From assembly GCA_026770585.1 (NCBI GenBank), contig MU647048.1:162753-175321 (forward strand): DNA of 12,569 nt, in the 5' to 3' direction. The position numbers were made by a program, and so were the translations under genes. The notes under the pieces were generated by a model. That model saw only the letters and a program-made list of their open reading frames with translations. It searched no databases and was not told the DNA's origin. This document shows, piece after piece, positions 6,301 to 11,100 of this stretch (position 1 is the first letter of the stretch; every line of letters starts with the position of its first letter). Origin of the DNA: Baffinella frigidus. Taxonomy: Eukaryota; Cryptophyceae; Cryptomonadales; Baffinellaceae.

Positions 6301-7622
6301 CCGCCCAAGAGGCAGCAACGTTCGGGTTCCTGGGGACTTGTGATTCGTTCTGACCAAGGAGAAAACGCATCTGGTGCGGCCAGAGAGCGGTGCCATGCTC
6401 ATAGGCTAACGGACTAAAAACGGGGTGGTTAGGCCGACGGTATTGACAACGGTAGGCCGTAGGGGCCTAGGGGGGCTCCTACGAACCCTACGACCTACCG
6501 TAGGTAATACCGTAGGCCTAACAACCCCATGTTAGTCCATTACCCTATCAACTTGGGATCGTTCTGACCTTAGCAGGCGTCTTCGAGCGCGTCACACGCG
6601 GCGACGGCTTCGCGCTGCCCGGGGACGCCTTCGCGGCCAGCTGCGCCGCGGCGGGCGCGCGCTTCGGGGTGGCCGCCTTCTTGGGGGTGGCGGCGGCGAC
6701 GGCGTCCTTCTTGCGTTCGGCAGCGGCTTCGTGGGTCGCGCGCGCCACAACCCTGCCAGGGGGCGGTTAGGGTTCCTTTCGGGACGTGTGATGTCGCCAG
6801 GTGCATGCGGGTGCGCCTGAACCCTGGACCCTGACCCACTAGCCCTTGGAGGTGGCTCAAACAGTGCTCTGGATTTTTTTCGATTTACCTTGACAGCGGG
6901 GTCGGATCCGACCCCGATGCAAGGAAAATTCGAAGACCTTCCAGGGCACTATTTGAGCCACTTGGGAGGGCTGGTGGAAAGGGTGCAGGGTTCATCACCA
7001 GCGGTGTTTAGGGTGCAGGGTTCATGCGCATCCGCAAGAACTCGGAGGTATCTCATGTGCAGAAGGGACCCCTCAACCCTAAGCCGTCATCCCCAACATA
7101 GAAGCGCGTGGCGAGGGTCATCGGGCCACAGTGAAAAAAGCGAGGGAGTGCTCATTGACGATTGCTGGAACGAATGCTCCTGCACCGAGAGCGTGATAAA
7201 TTCTTCGGCACGCGTCCTGCTAACCTGCTAGCCTGCTAGCTAGAATTGCTGCTAGGAGGAGGACTTGCCGCATCCCATCCATCAGGAGATCTAGCTAAAT
7301 TAGCATGAGTGCTCTGTAGCACGAGGTGGACTGAACTTGCGGTGGACATGGTTGCACTGTACCCCTGGGTACTATCGCCGCCTGCGAACTACCCTGCGCA
7401 GACGCAGCGCGAGTGGTGCTCGGAGCCGTCACGCGCCTCGCTGCCTGACCGATCGGCGGCACCCTCCCTGATCTTGAAATCGGGGTGGGGTGGGTGCGGG
7501 TGCGTGCAAGCGAAGGCGCGGAGGTGGGCGGGAGCATCGGCGGGCCGAGCAGAAGCGATGCTACAGGGAGGAGGGCCTCACTTGCTGGCGAGCTTGCGCT
7601 TCGCTGTCTTGGTCTCCACCAT
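307..7622 (-). CDS. NIFK: NIFK/Nop15-like nucleolar RRM protein, 9 exons, 3' end probably outside window
   Basis: Split gene read on the minus strand: join 7622-7582, 6752-6569, 6109-6020, 5722-5630, 4506-4410, 3346-3255, 1871-1791, 1313-1230, 359-307. All introns are GT...AG with phases 2,0,0,0,1,0,0,0 that agree across every junction, giving 271 residues and then a split codon. Residues 1-105 are Lys/Ala/Pro-rich, 106-136 strongly acidic, 137-169 a linker, and about 170-254 an RRM. RNP2 is VVYLGRIP and RNP1 is KSKHYAFVEF. The VHP...F.GA.EKF tail after the RRM is typical of the NIFK (MKI67IP)/yeast Nop15 family. Members of that family bind pre-60S particles near ITS2 and are needed for 27S pre-rRNA processing in the nucleolus. 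The plant homologues share GRIP.GF and NKKTGKSKH. It is divergent to the methyltransferase gene starting at 7959. Family assignment is firm; exact exon edges are inferred from motifs and phase, without transcript evidence. Confidence 0.85.
360..640 (-). repeat. Minisatellite of ~33-bp units containing the exon 9 acceptor
   Basis: The motif GGCTGCGAACCAAGACGTGA recurs with variants near 360, 444, 479, 511, 566, 595 and 619, alternating with an ACCAGACGGGAGTTGAGTGA block near 421 and 541. On the minus strand each unit ends in TTGGTTCGCAG, the same sequence as the real acceptor of exon 9. The intron therefore ends in an array of near-identical candidate 3' splice sites. Confidence 0.7.
641..897. 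other. Intron 8 sequence with a decayed exon 8 shard
   Basis: Mostly unique sequence. GTTTCGGGTTTCGGG (a TTTCGGG heptamer variant) lies near 826-845. A 22-nt copy of the end of exon 8 lies at 855-876 with its donor lost. Confidence 0.5.
898..1030. repeat. AT-rich tandem repeat
   Basis: About three units built from AATTAGGTTTAATTA and AATAATAAG (AGGTTTAAT at 898, 917, 955, 974 and 1009). This is the most AT-rich part of the window and lies between two exon 8 shards. Confidence 0.75.
1041..1081 (-). pseudogene. 3' shard of exon 8 with intact donor
   Basis: 41 nt matching the end of exon 8 with one change (Val to Ile codon), followed by GTGCATTC. The reading frame is intact, but the front half of the exon and the acceptor are missing. 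Confidence 0.8.
1137..1224. repeat. ~88-bp dispersed repeat, copy 1 (next to exon 8 donor)
   Basis: Matches 2437-2519 over most of its length (CCTACCGTAGGGTCCTAGGT, ATCGCTCAGGGGTT, AATCCCTT, TCCGCTGTG). It ends within a few bases of the exon 8 donor. It contains the near-palindrome CCTACCGTAGG seen in other elements here. Confidence 0.75.
1230..1313 (-). CDS. NIFK: NIFK-like exon 8, RRM helix 2 and strand 4
   Basis: The acceptor CGCTAG is followed by 28 codons, VAAIVASTHDNMLMCDRAI then KCSVVDADK, with the donor GTACCC; both ends are phase 0. The family equivalent is VA.I.A..MN.YLM...LKC.VV....V. Acceptor-side shards lie at about 1366-1373 (only about 8 exon bases) and 1493-1538. The latter, with its acceptor, is part of a 48-nt exact match (1268-1315 = 1493-1540). 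Donor-side shards lie at 1041-1081 (functional-looking donor GTGCAT) and 855-876 (donor lost). Confidence 0.9.
1306..1440. repeat. 60-bp tandem duplication carrying the exon 8 acceptor
   Basis: GCCGCCACCTAGCGAG at 1306 and 1366, followed in both cases by GTGAATAACCCGTTA and AACGATGAAT. The second unit copies the acceptor CGCTAG and the first 8 nt of exon 8. Confidence 0.85.
1493..1538 (-). pseudogene. 5' shard of exon 8
   Basis: Acceptor side: TCGAAAG then 46 nt identical to the start of exon 8 up to the Cys codon, after which similarity ends at GTTAGG. It sits directly after the C-rich CCCTAAA-like tract on the sense strand, so it may hold the ancestral acceptor of this intron. Confidence 0.85.
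1557..1780. repeat. Degenerate TTTAGGG-like tract in intron 7
   Basis: GGTTTAGGGTTTAGGG grading into GGGTGTAGGGTGTAGGGTGTATGG. C-rich on the sense strand, filling most of the space between the exon 7 donor and the first exon 8 acceptor-like site. Confidence 0.85.
1791..1871 (-). CDS. NIFK: NIFK-like exon 7, RRM core (RNP1)
   Basis: The acceptor AACCCAG is followed by 27 codons: VARLRVSRNKKTGKSKHY then AFVEFVVPE, with the donor GTGCGC; both ends are phase 0. It holds RNP1 with the aromatic residues Y and F. RNKKTGKSKH is nearly diagnostic of plant and algal NIFK-like proteins. No shards of this exon were seen. Confidence 0.93.
1875..2100. repeat. Two opposed telomere-like tracts in intron 6
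   Basis: 1875-1945 is G-rich on plus (C-rich on sense, next to the exon 7 acceptor). 1950-1990 and 2040-2100 are C-rich on plus (ACCCTAAACCCG, CCTAAACCCC). The opposed tracts can pair with each other. Confidence 0.7.
2126..2164 (-). pseudogene. 3' shard of exon 6, most decayed copy
   Basis: On minus, GACCCGATGGAAGCGTGCTT and CACCCTGTTCGGAAAG correspond to the end of exon 6. The donor GT is lost (AAG|TTGTGC). Confidence 0.65.
2169..2320. mobile_element. 152-bp foldback MITE with AAAC target duplication
   Basis: Terminal inverted repeats TTATCTCA/TGAGATAA extend imperfectly to arms of about 67 bp that share TTTTCCTAA and GTCAACTCCCC, with a loop near 2237-2250. It is flanked by AAAC at 2165-2168 and 2321-2324. 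The undisturbed target is present in sister repeat copies at 2767-2770 and 3150-3153 (TTCAAACGCCGAAAGG). No ORF; it would need a transposase supplied elsewhere. Confidence 0.9.
2339..2362. repeat. Left half of a split 54-bp hairpin element
   Basis: GCGGATTTGTACC followed by ACAGGGGTACG. The other half resumes at 2520 after an insertion. The 16-bp GTACCACAGGGGTACG is present on both sides (2347-2362 and 2520-2535). Confidence 0.75.
2363..2519. mobile_element. Insertion splitting a hairpin element, carrying dispersed repeat copy 2
   Basis: 157 bp bounded by the 16-bp direct repeat. Its right part (2437-2519) is the dispersed repeat also found at 1137-1224. The length of the flanking repeat suggests either a long target duplication or a tandem duplication event. 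No coding capacity. Confidence 0.55.
2520..2566. repeat. Right half of the split 54-bp hairpin element
   Basis: GTACCACAGGGGTACG, a C-run and AGTACAAATCCGCC, matching the right part of the complete copy at 3168-3221. Confidence 0.75.
2597..2727 (+). repeat. AAGTTGAC dispersed element, copy 1
   Basis: About 130 bp matching 8228-8355 directly and about 5225-5365 in reverse. Shared blocks are ACTCGGGTTGG, CAAGTTGACAC, CAACTTT, GAGCCCGG and CACCAAATTGG. The core is an inverted repeat, AAGTTGAC...(GT)CAACTTT. Confidence 0.8.
2743..2760 (-). pseudogene. 3' shard of exon 6, short copy with intact donor
   Basis: CCCCAGTTCGGCGAG then GTGGGT. Only the last five codons are retained. Confidence 0.65.
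2785..2839. repeat. 54-bp hairpin element, copy B
   Basis: ACGGATTTGTACC ... GGTACAAATCCGC inverted ends with a G/C-rich centre, close to copy A. Confidence 0.85.
2873..2939 (-). pseudogene. 3' shard of exon 6 with intact frame and donor
   Basis: GRIPFGVFEDQMRACFTQFG plus Glu, then the donor GTACGT and a TAG just upstream. Three residues differ from exon 6 and it is truncated at the same place as the 3079-3141 copy. Inclusion as a 67-nt exon would shift the frame, so it is more likely a decoy than a cassette exon. Confidence 0.8.
2939..3060. other. Intron 6 spacer with CCTACGGTAGG element
   Basis: CCTACGGTAGGCCATCCCTA and CTAGGAGCCTAGGG belong to the CCTACGGTAGG motif family also at 1147, 1440, 2458, 6450-6505 and 11805. 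The rest is unrecognised. Confidence 0.45.
3079..3141 (-). pseudogene. 3' shard of exon 6 nearest the real exon
   Basis: GRVPFGVFEDQMRAYFTQFG plus Glu, open frame, but the donor is mutated (GAG|ATGCC instead of GAG|GTGC). Confidence 0.85.
3168..3221. repeat. 54-bp hairpin element, complete copy A
   Basis: Perfect 13-bp terminal inverted repeats GCGGATTTGTACC / GGTACAAATCCGC around CAGGGGTACGATTTCCGACC-like sequence. It sits about 34 nt inside intron 6. Confidence 0.9.
3255..3346 (-). CDS. NIFK: NIFK-like exon 6, first half of RRM (RNP2)
   Basis: The acceptor CACAACAG is followed by CG and 30 codons: AKKSAVVYLGRIPFGFF then EDQMRSYFTQFGE, ending at GAG before the donor GTGCTT (phase 0). VVYLGRIP is the RNP2 strand. 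EDQMRSYFTQFGE is helix 1 and the following turn, matching the family pattern (E..M..FF.QFG.V). Four 3' shards follow it in the intron. Confidence 0.92.
3350..3430. repeat. TTTAGGG-like tract upstream of exon 6 acceptor
   Basis: GGGTTTGGGGTTTAGGGTTT variants on plus, so CCCTAAACCCCAAACCC on the sense strand, ending directly at the acceptor CACAACAG. Confidence 0.9.
3431..3985. other. Intron 5 sequence without recognised gene
   Basis: Several spaced GAGCACACGA/GAGCACATGA-like motifs at 3440-3610. An inverted pair lies near 3800-3945 (GGTGGACATATTTGGACG against CGTCCAAATAAGTCCACC, with TACGTTGG/CTACGTC outside and ACCATTG/GGTTGAAAA inside), suggesting another foldback of about 150 bp. No exon found. 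Confidence 0.5.
4001..4024 (-). pseudogene. 3' shard of exon 5 (distal)
   Basis: CCCGAGGCGGCACCAGCGG followed by GTATCC, a donor-like site. Confidence 0.7.
4305..4343 (-). pseudogene. 3' shard of exon 5 (proximal)
   Basis: AAACACAGGGGTCTGAGGCG and GCACCAGCGGGTGG then GTACATTCC; a 4-nt insertion sits at the edge. Confidence 0.75.
4410..4506 (-). CDS. NIFK: NIFK-like exon 5, linker before the RRM
   Basis: The acceptor TCCCAG is followed by VVKLDAANQKSLTEGLAAIP and APKTQGPEAAPA plus one base, then the donor GTACAT (phase 1). The leftover G plus CG from exon 6 makes an Ala codon, so the phases fit. The exon is surrounded by shards of itself: acceptor-side copies at 4609-4657 and 4825-4881, and donor-side copies at 4305-4343 and 4001-4024. 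Only this copy is complete. Confidence 0.78.
4609..4657 (-). pseudogene. 5' shard of exon 5 (proximal)
   Basis: CCAG then GTGGTGAAACTGGACGCGGC and most of the following codons up to GAGGGGCTCG, after which similarity stops. Confidence 0.8.
4660..4960. repeat. GGTGTAGGGGTTAGG minisatellite in intron 4
   Basis: Irregular units of AGGTGTAGGGGTTAGGAAGG on plus, C-rich on the sense strand, interrupted by the 4825-4881 exon shard. They precede each copy of the exon 5 acceptor. Confidence 0.75.
4825..4881 (-). pseudogene. 5' shard of exon 5 (distal)
   Basis: CAG then GTGGTGAAACTGGACGCAGC and the next codons as far as GCGGCGATC, longer than the proximal shard. Confidence 0.8.
4961..5220. other. Intron 4 sequence, nothing recognised
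   Basis: No repeat match, no conserved protein block and no convincing splice pair seen on either strand. Confidence 0.4.
5225..5365 (-). repeat. AAGTTGAC dispersed element, copy 2 (reverse)
   Basis: The reverse complement matches copies 1 and 3. It contains AAGTTGACGGCTTTGTACAG ... AGCATGTCAACTT at 5304-5342. A further partial copy lies at 5461-5505. Confidence 0.75.
5396..5421. repeat. (ATCAG)n microsatellite
   Basis: ATCAGATCAGATCAGATCAG, about five units. Confidence 0.85.
5453..5534 (-). pseudogene. Two small 3' shards of exon 4
   Basis: 5524-5534 (CGGCGATTG|GTAGCACGCCCCTCC) and 5453-5462 (GGGGATTG|GTAGCGCGCCCC). They share the sequence after the donor with each other more than with the real exon 4, so they are a tandem pair. 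Confidence 0.55.
5630..5722 (-). CDS. NIFK: NIFK-like exon 4, acidic patch
   Basis: The acceptor AACTACAG is followed by 31 codons: AEEEDAMEVEEEEDDEEEE then GEEGEGLGSRRL, ending at TTG before the donor GTAGAG. Both ends are phase 0. A run of about 25 mostly acidic residues right after a basic tail is common in nucleolar ribosome-assembly factors. Two short decayed copies of the 3' edge (CGATTG|GTAG) lie in the following intron at 5524-5534 and 5453-5462. Confidence 0.72.
5723..6019 (-). repeat. Intron 3: self-complementary telomere-like repeats
   Basis: On the sense strand the donor half (6013-5885) is G-rich (GGTTTAGGGTCGGGG). The acceptor half (5868-5735) is C-rich (ACCCTAAACCCTAAACCC). 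The two halves can pair and bring the donor and acceptor together. The middle is CGCGATTCGCGATCGTTGG. Confidence 0.8.
6020..6109 (-). CDS. NIFK: NIFK-like exon 3, basic Gly/Lys segment
   Basis: The acceptor TTTTGCAG is followed by 30 codons starting GAAPAAPGSGGKKGK and ending KGGKAAK, then the donor GTGAGC; both ends are phase 0. The composition continues the basic tail of exon 2. A partial copy of its start (acceptor plus about 13 nt) lies upstream at 6168-6180. Confidence 0.78.
6118..6300. repeat. Nested inverted repeats with GTTGAGAATAATCGT
   Basis: GTTGAGAATAATCGT or its reverse complement occurs four times (about 6132, 6193, 6226, 6275) in both orientations, with ACAAAAGGTTGAG and TTTCGAGACAAC. 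It forms the 3' end of intron 2, including a duplicated acceptor TTTTGCAG|GGCGC at 6180. Confidence 0.85.
6407..6543. mobile_element. 137-bp foldback element, CCTACGGTAGG family
   Basis: Arms GGACTAAAAACGGGGTGGTT / AACAACCCCATGTTAGTCC, then GGCC.ACGGTATT and ACGGTAGG inside. Non-coding. It lies in intron 2 between the real donor of exon 2 and a second GGTCAGAACGA at about 6343-6353, so the donor region was duplicated around it. Confidence 0.8.
6569..6752 (-). CDS. NIFK: NIFK-like exon 2, Lys/Ala/Pro-rich tail
   Basis: The acceptor CTGGCAG is followed by G then VVARATHEAAAERKK, and the exon ends RVTRSKTPAK before the donor GTCAGA (phase 0). It codes 61 full residues with repeated TPKK/TPKR blocks, like histone H1 tails and low-complexity nucleolar segments. 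GC content is very high, as in all exons here. Part of it can be read in other frames, but only this frame joins exons 1 and 3. Confidence 0.75.
6760..7085. mobile_element. ~325-bp foldback element in intron 1 with perfect central palindrome
   Basis: The left arm (GCGCCTGAACCCTGGACCCT, GGTGGCTCAAACAGTGCTCT) matches the reverse of the right arm (AGGGTGCAGGGTTCATGCGC, GGGCACTATTTGAGCCACTT) with indels. The centre is CGGGGTCGGATCCGACCCCG at 6898-6917. Non-coding. Confidence 0.85.
7086..7580. other. Intron 1 remainder, no gene recognised
   Basis: Short GCTAGC-type repeats (CTGCTAGCCTGCTAGCTAG) near 7218-7243. Open frames on both strands lack any recognised domain. Confidence 0.4.
7582..7622 (-). 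CDS. NIFK: NIFK-like exon 1 (start codon)
   Basis: ATG at 7622-7620 opens MVETKTAKRKLAS plus two bases (AA). The donor GTGAGG begins at 7581. Two leftover bases (phase 2) fit exon 2, which begins with a single G and completes a Lys codon. The basic start suits a nucleolar protein. This ATG was chosen because it is the only short open segment upstream of exon 2 with a strong donor in the right phase. It has no homology support of its own. Confidence 0.6.
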
Positions 7623-7958
7623 GATTTGTGGATCGAGGGCACGTGCGGTCCACTTAGCTGTTAGAGGACTATTCTCAAGTTGACATCTCGGGCGTGTGGA
7701 ACAAACTGGGTCTTTTTGGCCAAATAACCCGCGACCAGGATCGAGGAGAAGCGAAGAGGCTTGGCGAGTTGACCACCGCCCTGCGAGAAGGGTTGGCGCT
7801 CGGAGGCTTTGGAAAGTACGCACTCGGCCGCGGAGATCCCCTGGTGTTGACTTTTCTCAGAGGCGTGTTCGTGAGAAGTGAGCAGAGAGAAGGAAGGAGA
7901 ACGAGAAAGACTCCACCAGTCCTCTTTCTTGACGGAGAGCCGGCCTTCCGCCAGGAGG
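7623..7958. promoter_or_regulatory. Intergenic region between divergent starts, candidate bidirectional promoter
   Basis: This 336-bp gap separates the two opposed start codons and must hold both 5' UTRs and promoters unless there are leader introns. I see no TATA box or other clear core element. It contains a partial AAGTTGAC-type repeat at about 7660-7705 and purine-rich sequence before 7920. Confidence 0.4.
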
Positions 7959-8150
7959 ATGGCGGCTCTGTCCCGATCCTGGGCGCTCGTCCGCCCCGGG
8001 GGCGCGGCCTGGCTGTCGCTCCCGAGCTTGCGGCATCCCTGGGTGGGGGGAGGCGGGGGGGGGCGGGGTGGGAGCTGGGGAGGATGCGGGGAGGGGAGGG
8101 GGATGGCGGAGAAGGTGTGGCGGCGGAAGCAAGACCACTGGGCGAAGCAG
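7959..8150 (+). CDS. MRM2: MRM2-like exon 1, organelle-targeting-like N-terminus
   Basis: ATG at 7959 gives 64 codons and the donor GTGGGA (phase 0). The first 28 residues ([20 protein letters not shown]...) have Arg, Ser, Ala and Leu but no acidic residue, as in mitochondrial presequences. A Gly-rich stretch (residues 29-48) follows, then [16 protein letters not shown], the start of the methyltransferase domain. The frame is open upstream to 7878 but has no ATG there. M49 is an alternative start that would drop the presequence. Confidence 0.8.
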
Positions 8151-11100
8151 GTGGGATCCTAGACTAAATTTTCTCTGTCTCCTCGAGAGGAGGAATCATC
8201 ATCCAGTATTTGGACTACCCTTGCCCCCAGCACTCGGGTTGGCTGACTATGCTTCAGTTGACACGCTGGGTTTGTGGTACACACCCGTCAACTTTGGAGT
8301 GAAATCGAGCCCGGCTCACCAAATTGGGGAGACCACATAGACTGAGACAGAGTTAGTAGTCACCACATGGTCTCGCGACTTACCTGGCAGCGAAAGAAGC
8401 TAAACCCTAAGTCCTCAACCCTAAACCCTCAACCCTAAGCCCTCACCCCTAACCCCCCCCCCCAAAACCATAAACCCTCAACCCTCAACCCTCAACCCTC
8501 AACCCTAAACCCTCAACCCTCAACCCTAAACCCTACACCCCAAACCCTAAACCCCAAACCCCAAACCCCAAACCCTAAACCCTAACCCCTGAACCCTAAA
8601 CCCCAAACTCTAAACCCGAAACCCTAAACCCTAAACCCTAAACCCTAAACCCTAAACCCTATACCCCAAACCCCAAAACCTAAACCCCAACCCCCAAACC
8701 CTAACCCCTAACCCCTAACCCCTAACCCCTAAAACCTAACCCCTAAAACCTAAACCCTCGACCCTAAACCTCAGGCTAAGGCAGCGGGGCTCCGGAGCCG
8801 CGCGGCTTTCAAGCTCGAGCAGGTCCACTCCACGCCAGAGTGGAGGAAGGGGAAAAATATGAAACCGCGCACATATGTGCGCGTTTGACTTTTGAAAACC
8901 ATTGCCCTTGTGGGAAAATTGACTTTTGGCAACCCCTTCGAAGACTCTGGCGTGGCCACGCCAGAGGCCTCGCAACATCCACGTTTCTGACATCTTGCTG
9001 CGAAGTCGCAAAGGATTGTAAAGTCAACGACGCCAGATCTGGCGTCGACGAGGCAGTCATTACCCTTGAGCCCTCTGGCGTGGCTCCTCGAGCCCTCTGG
9101 CGTGGCTAGCGCCTCAGGACTCGAGGGTAATGAATCACCTTTTTCGCTTTCTCGGTCTCTTCTTTGCAAGGAAATTGCAATTCGTTTCAGGGTAAGGGGC
9201 TTGAAATGATGTCCGGAAATCCGGACAAAATAGAACTTGGGCGCTGCTAAGTGGATGGCTGAAAAGCCCGCCTCAAATCCAGAAAGTCTTATTCACGATT
9301 TGGCCCACTCCAGAGGGCTAGTGTGTCTCGCCCCGACACTACCAGAACCTATTTCCGAACAGTGTTTATCAACCTCTTGGTGGTACTGTTTACTCTCTGA
9401 AAGGAGTTTATTCTCTAAAAGTCGCTCATCGTGTTTCAGGAGCACGTCGTGATAGAGCGTTTTCGGAAATTGTTGTCCGTTTTTGAGACCGGGTTTTCAT
9501 AATTTCGAGTTTTGATTTGTACCAGAAGTGTCCATTTGAAATGTCTTACGACTTCTGCAATATTTCAAAAAAATCGAAAACATGAAAACCCGATCTCGAA
9601 AACGGACAACAATTACCGCAAACGCTCTACTGTACGTTAAATTGAATCTGGTTTCTGGGACGCCCGTCCCAGTAAAGTTTTTTGGGGGCACGTCGTGGTA
9701 CTGTTTGACTATCTTAAAAGGACGCGCTCGTACGGTTTTACTATCTAAAAGGACGCGCTCGTACGGTTTTACTATCTAAAAGGACGCGCCCGTACAGATC
9801 AACGATCGCGCGCGCATCCTCGCGCCCGGCGCACGTGTATATCTCTGAAAAGTGTTTTAACCCTCTTCGTGGTACCTTTTTACAATCTAAAAGGACGCGC
9901 CCGTATTTCGTGGTACTGTTTACTATGTTACTAAGTAAAAGGACGAGCCCGCACGTAAAATTGAATCTGGGTTCGGACAGATTAACGACCGGGCGCCTTG
10001 CACACGCGTCGTCGATCTCGAGTCTATCCCCTAAAAGTGGTTTTAAACCTCTTCTTGGTACTTTTTTACCATCCCAAAAAGACGCTGTACCTTTTTACGA
10101 TCTAAAAGGACGCCCCCGGACCAACAAACAGATCAATGATAAGGCTCGGATCCTCGCGCCCGGCACACGCGTCGTCAAATCTCTCCCCAATATATGGGTT
10201 TAAACCTCTTCTTGGTACTGTTTCACTATCTAAAAGGACGTGCCCGTACTATTTTACTATCTAAAAGGACGTGCCCGGACAGATCAATGATAAGGCTCGG
10301 ATCCTGGCGCCCGGCACACGCGTCGTCGACCTCGGCGCCGCGCCCGGCGGCTGGACCGTCGTAGCGGCCGGTTCACCCCTTCCCCAACCCCTGATGTGTA
10401 CCTGCGAACGCCCGGAATCGGACCTCCCGTGGTAGAAACCCTCTAGCCTGGAACGACCGTGTTGTGGACCTCGGCGCCGCGCCGGGCGGCTGGACCGTCG
10501 TCGCGGCCGGTTCGCACCCGCCCCACCCCCGGGGGTTTGTACTAGGGCGAGGTCGGGAATCGGACCCCCCGCAGTACAAATCCGATGTACGGAAAGACCG
10601 TGATGTCGATCCCGGCGCCGAGCTGAACCGTCGTCGCAGCCGGTTCGCCCCGTCCCCAACCCCTGATGTGTACTTGAGAACGCCGAGAATCGGACCCTTC
10701 CTGGTATAAATCATCTGCACGAAAAAGACCTTAAAGCCGCGTCGGGGGAGTGGACGTCGTCGGGGGGGGTTCTTGCTCTCGCACAATGCACACTGCTCTT
10801 GCCCCCCTGTCTTCTTCTTCTTCTTCTTCTTCTTCTTCTTCTTCTTCTGCTTCTGCTTTACTACTCCCCTGCTCAAAAACGAGTGATCCCAAAGTCTACC
10901 ACCCCGCGGCCGCCGCGGCGCACTCTGTCGGGGTCTCCCTCCCTTCAATCCAACGCTGGGGACTGGGGAAGTCCCTCGCGGGGGTGGCGCCCTACATCGA
11001 CGCGCTGCATACGTCACTTCGTGTGTGACCCTCCTGTTCGTGACCATCTTTCTTTGCGACCCTCTTGTTTGCGACCCTCTGATGTGCGACCCTCTTGTTT

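Larger units (their letters stand above)
9370..10282 (+). repeat. Tandem intron/exon-edge repeat before exon 3
   Basis: Units of ACCTCTT.TGGTACTGTTTACTATCTAAAAGGACGCGCCCGTAC (given here in outline) recur near 9375, 9690, 9868, 10050 and 10205. Most end in an acceptor and a fragment of exon 3, and the last runs into the complete exon. Confidence 0.85.

Noticed and set aside
6889-6950. Possible exon ending at donor AAG|GTAAAT on the minus strand
   Set aside because: It lies in the centre of a foldback element. Exon 1 (phase 2) already joins exon 2 correctly without it.
8398-8772. True telomere or chromosome end
   Set aside because: The heptamers are degenerate, internal, flanked by exons and occur in many short blocks tied to acceptors. 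A terminal array would be long, regular and at one edge.
10373-11047. 224-codon minus-strand open frame with a poly-Lys run
   Set aside because: The Lys run is the reverse of the (CTT)n microsatellite, and the rest is antisense to the 140-bp tandem exon 3 repeat.
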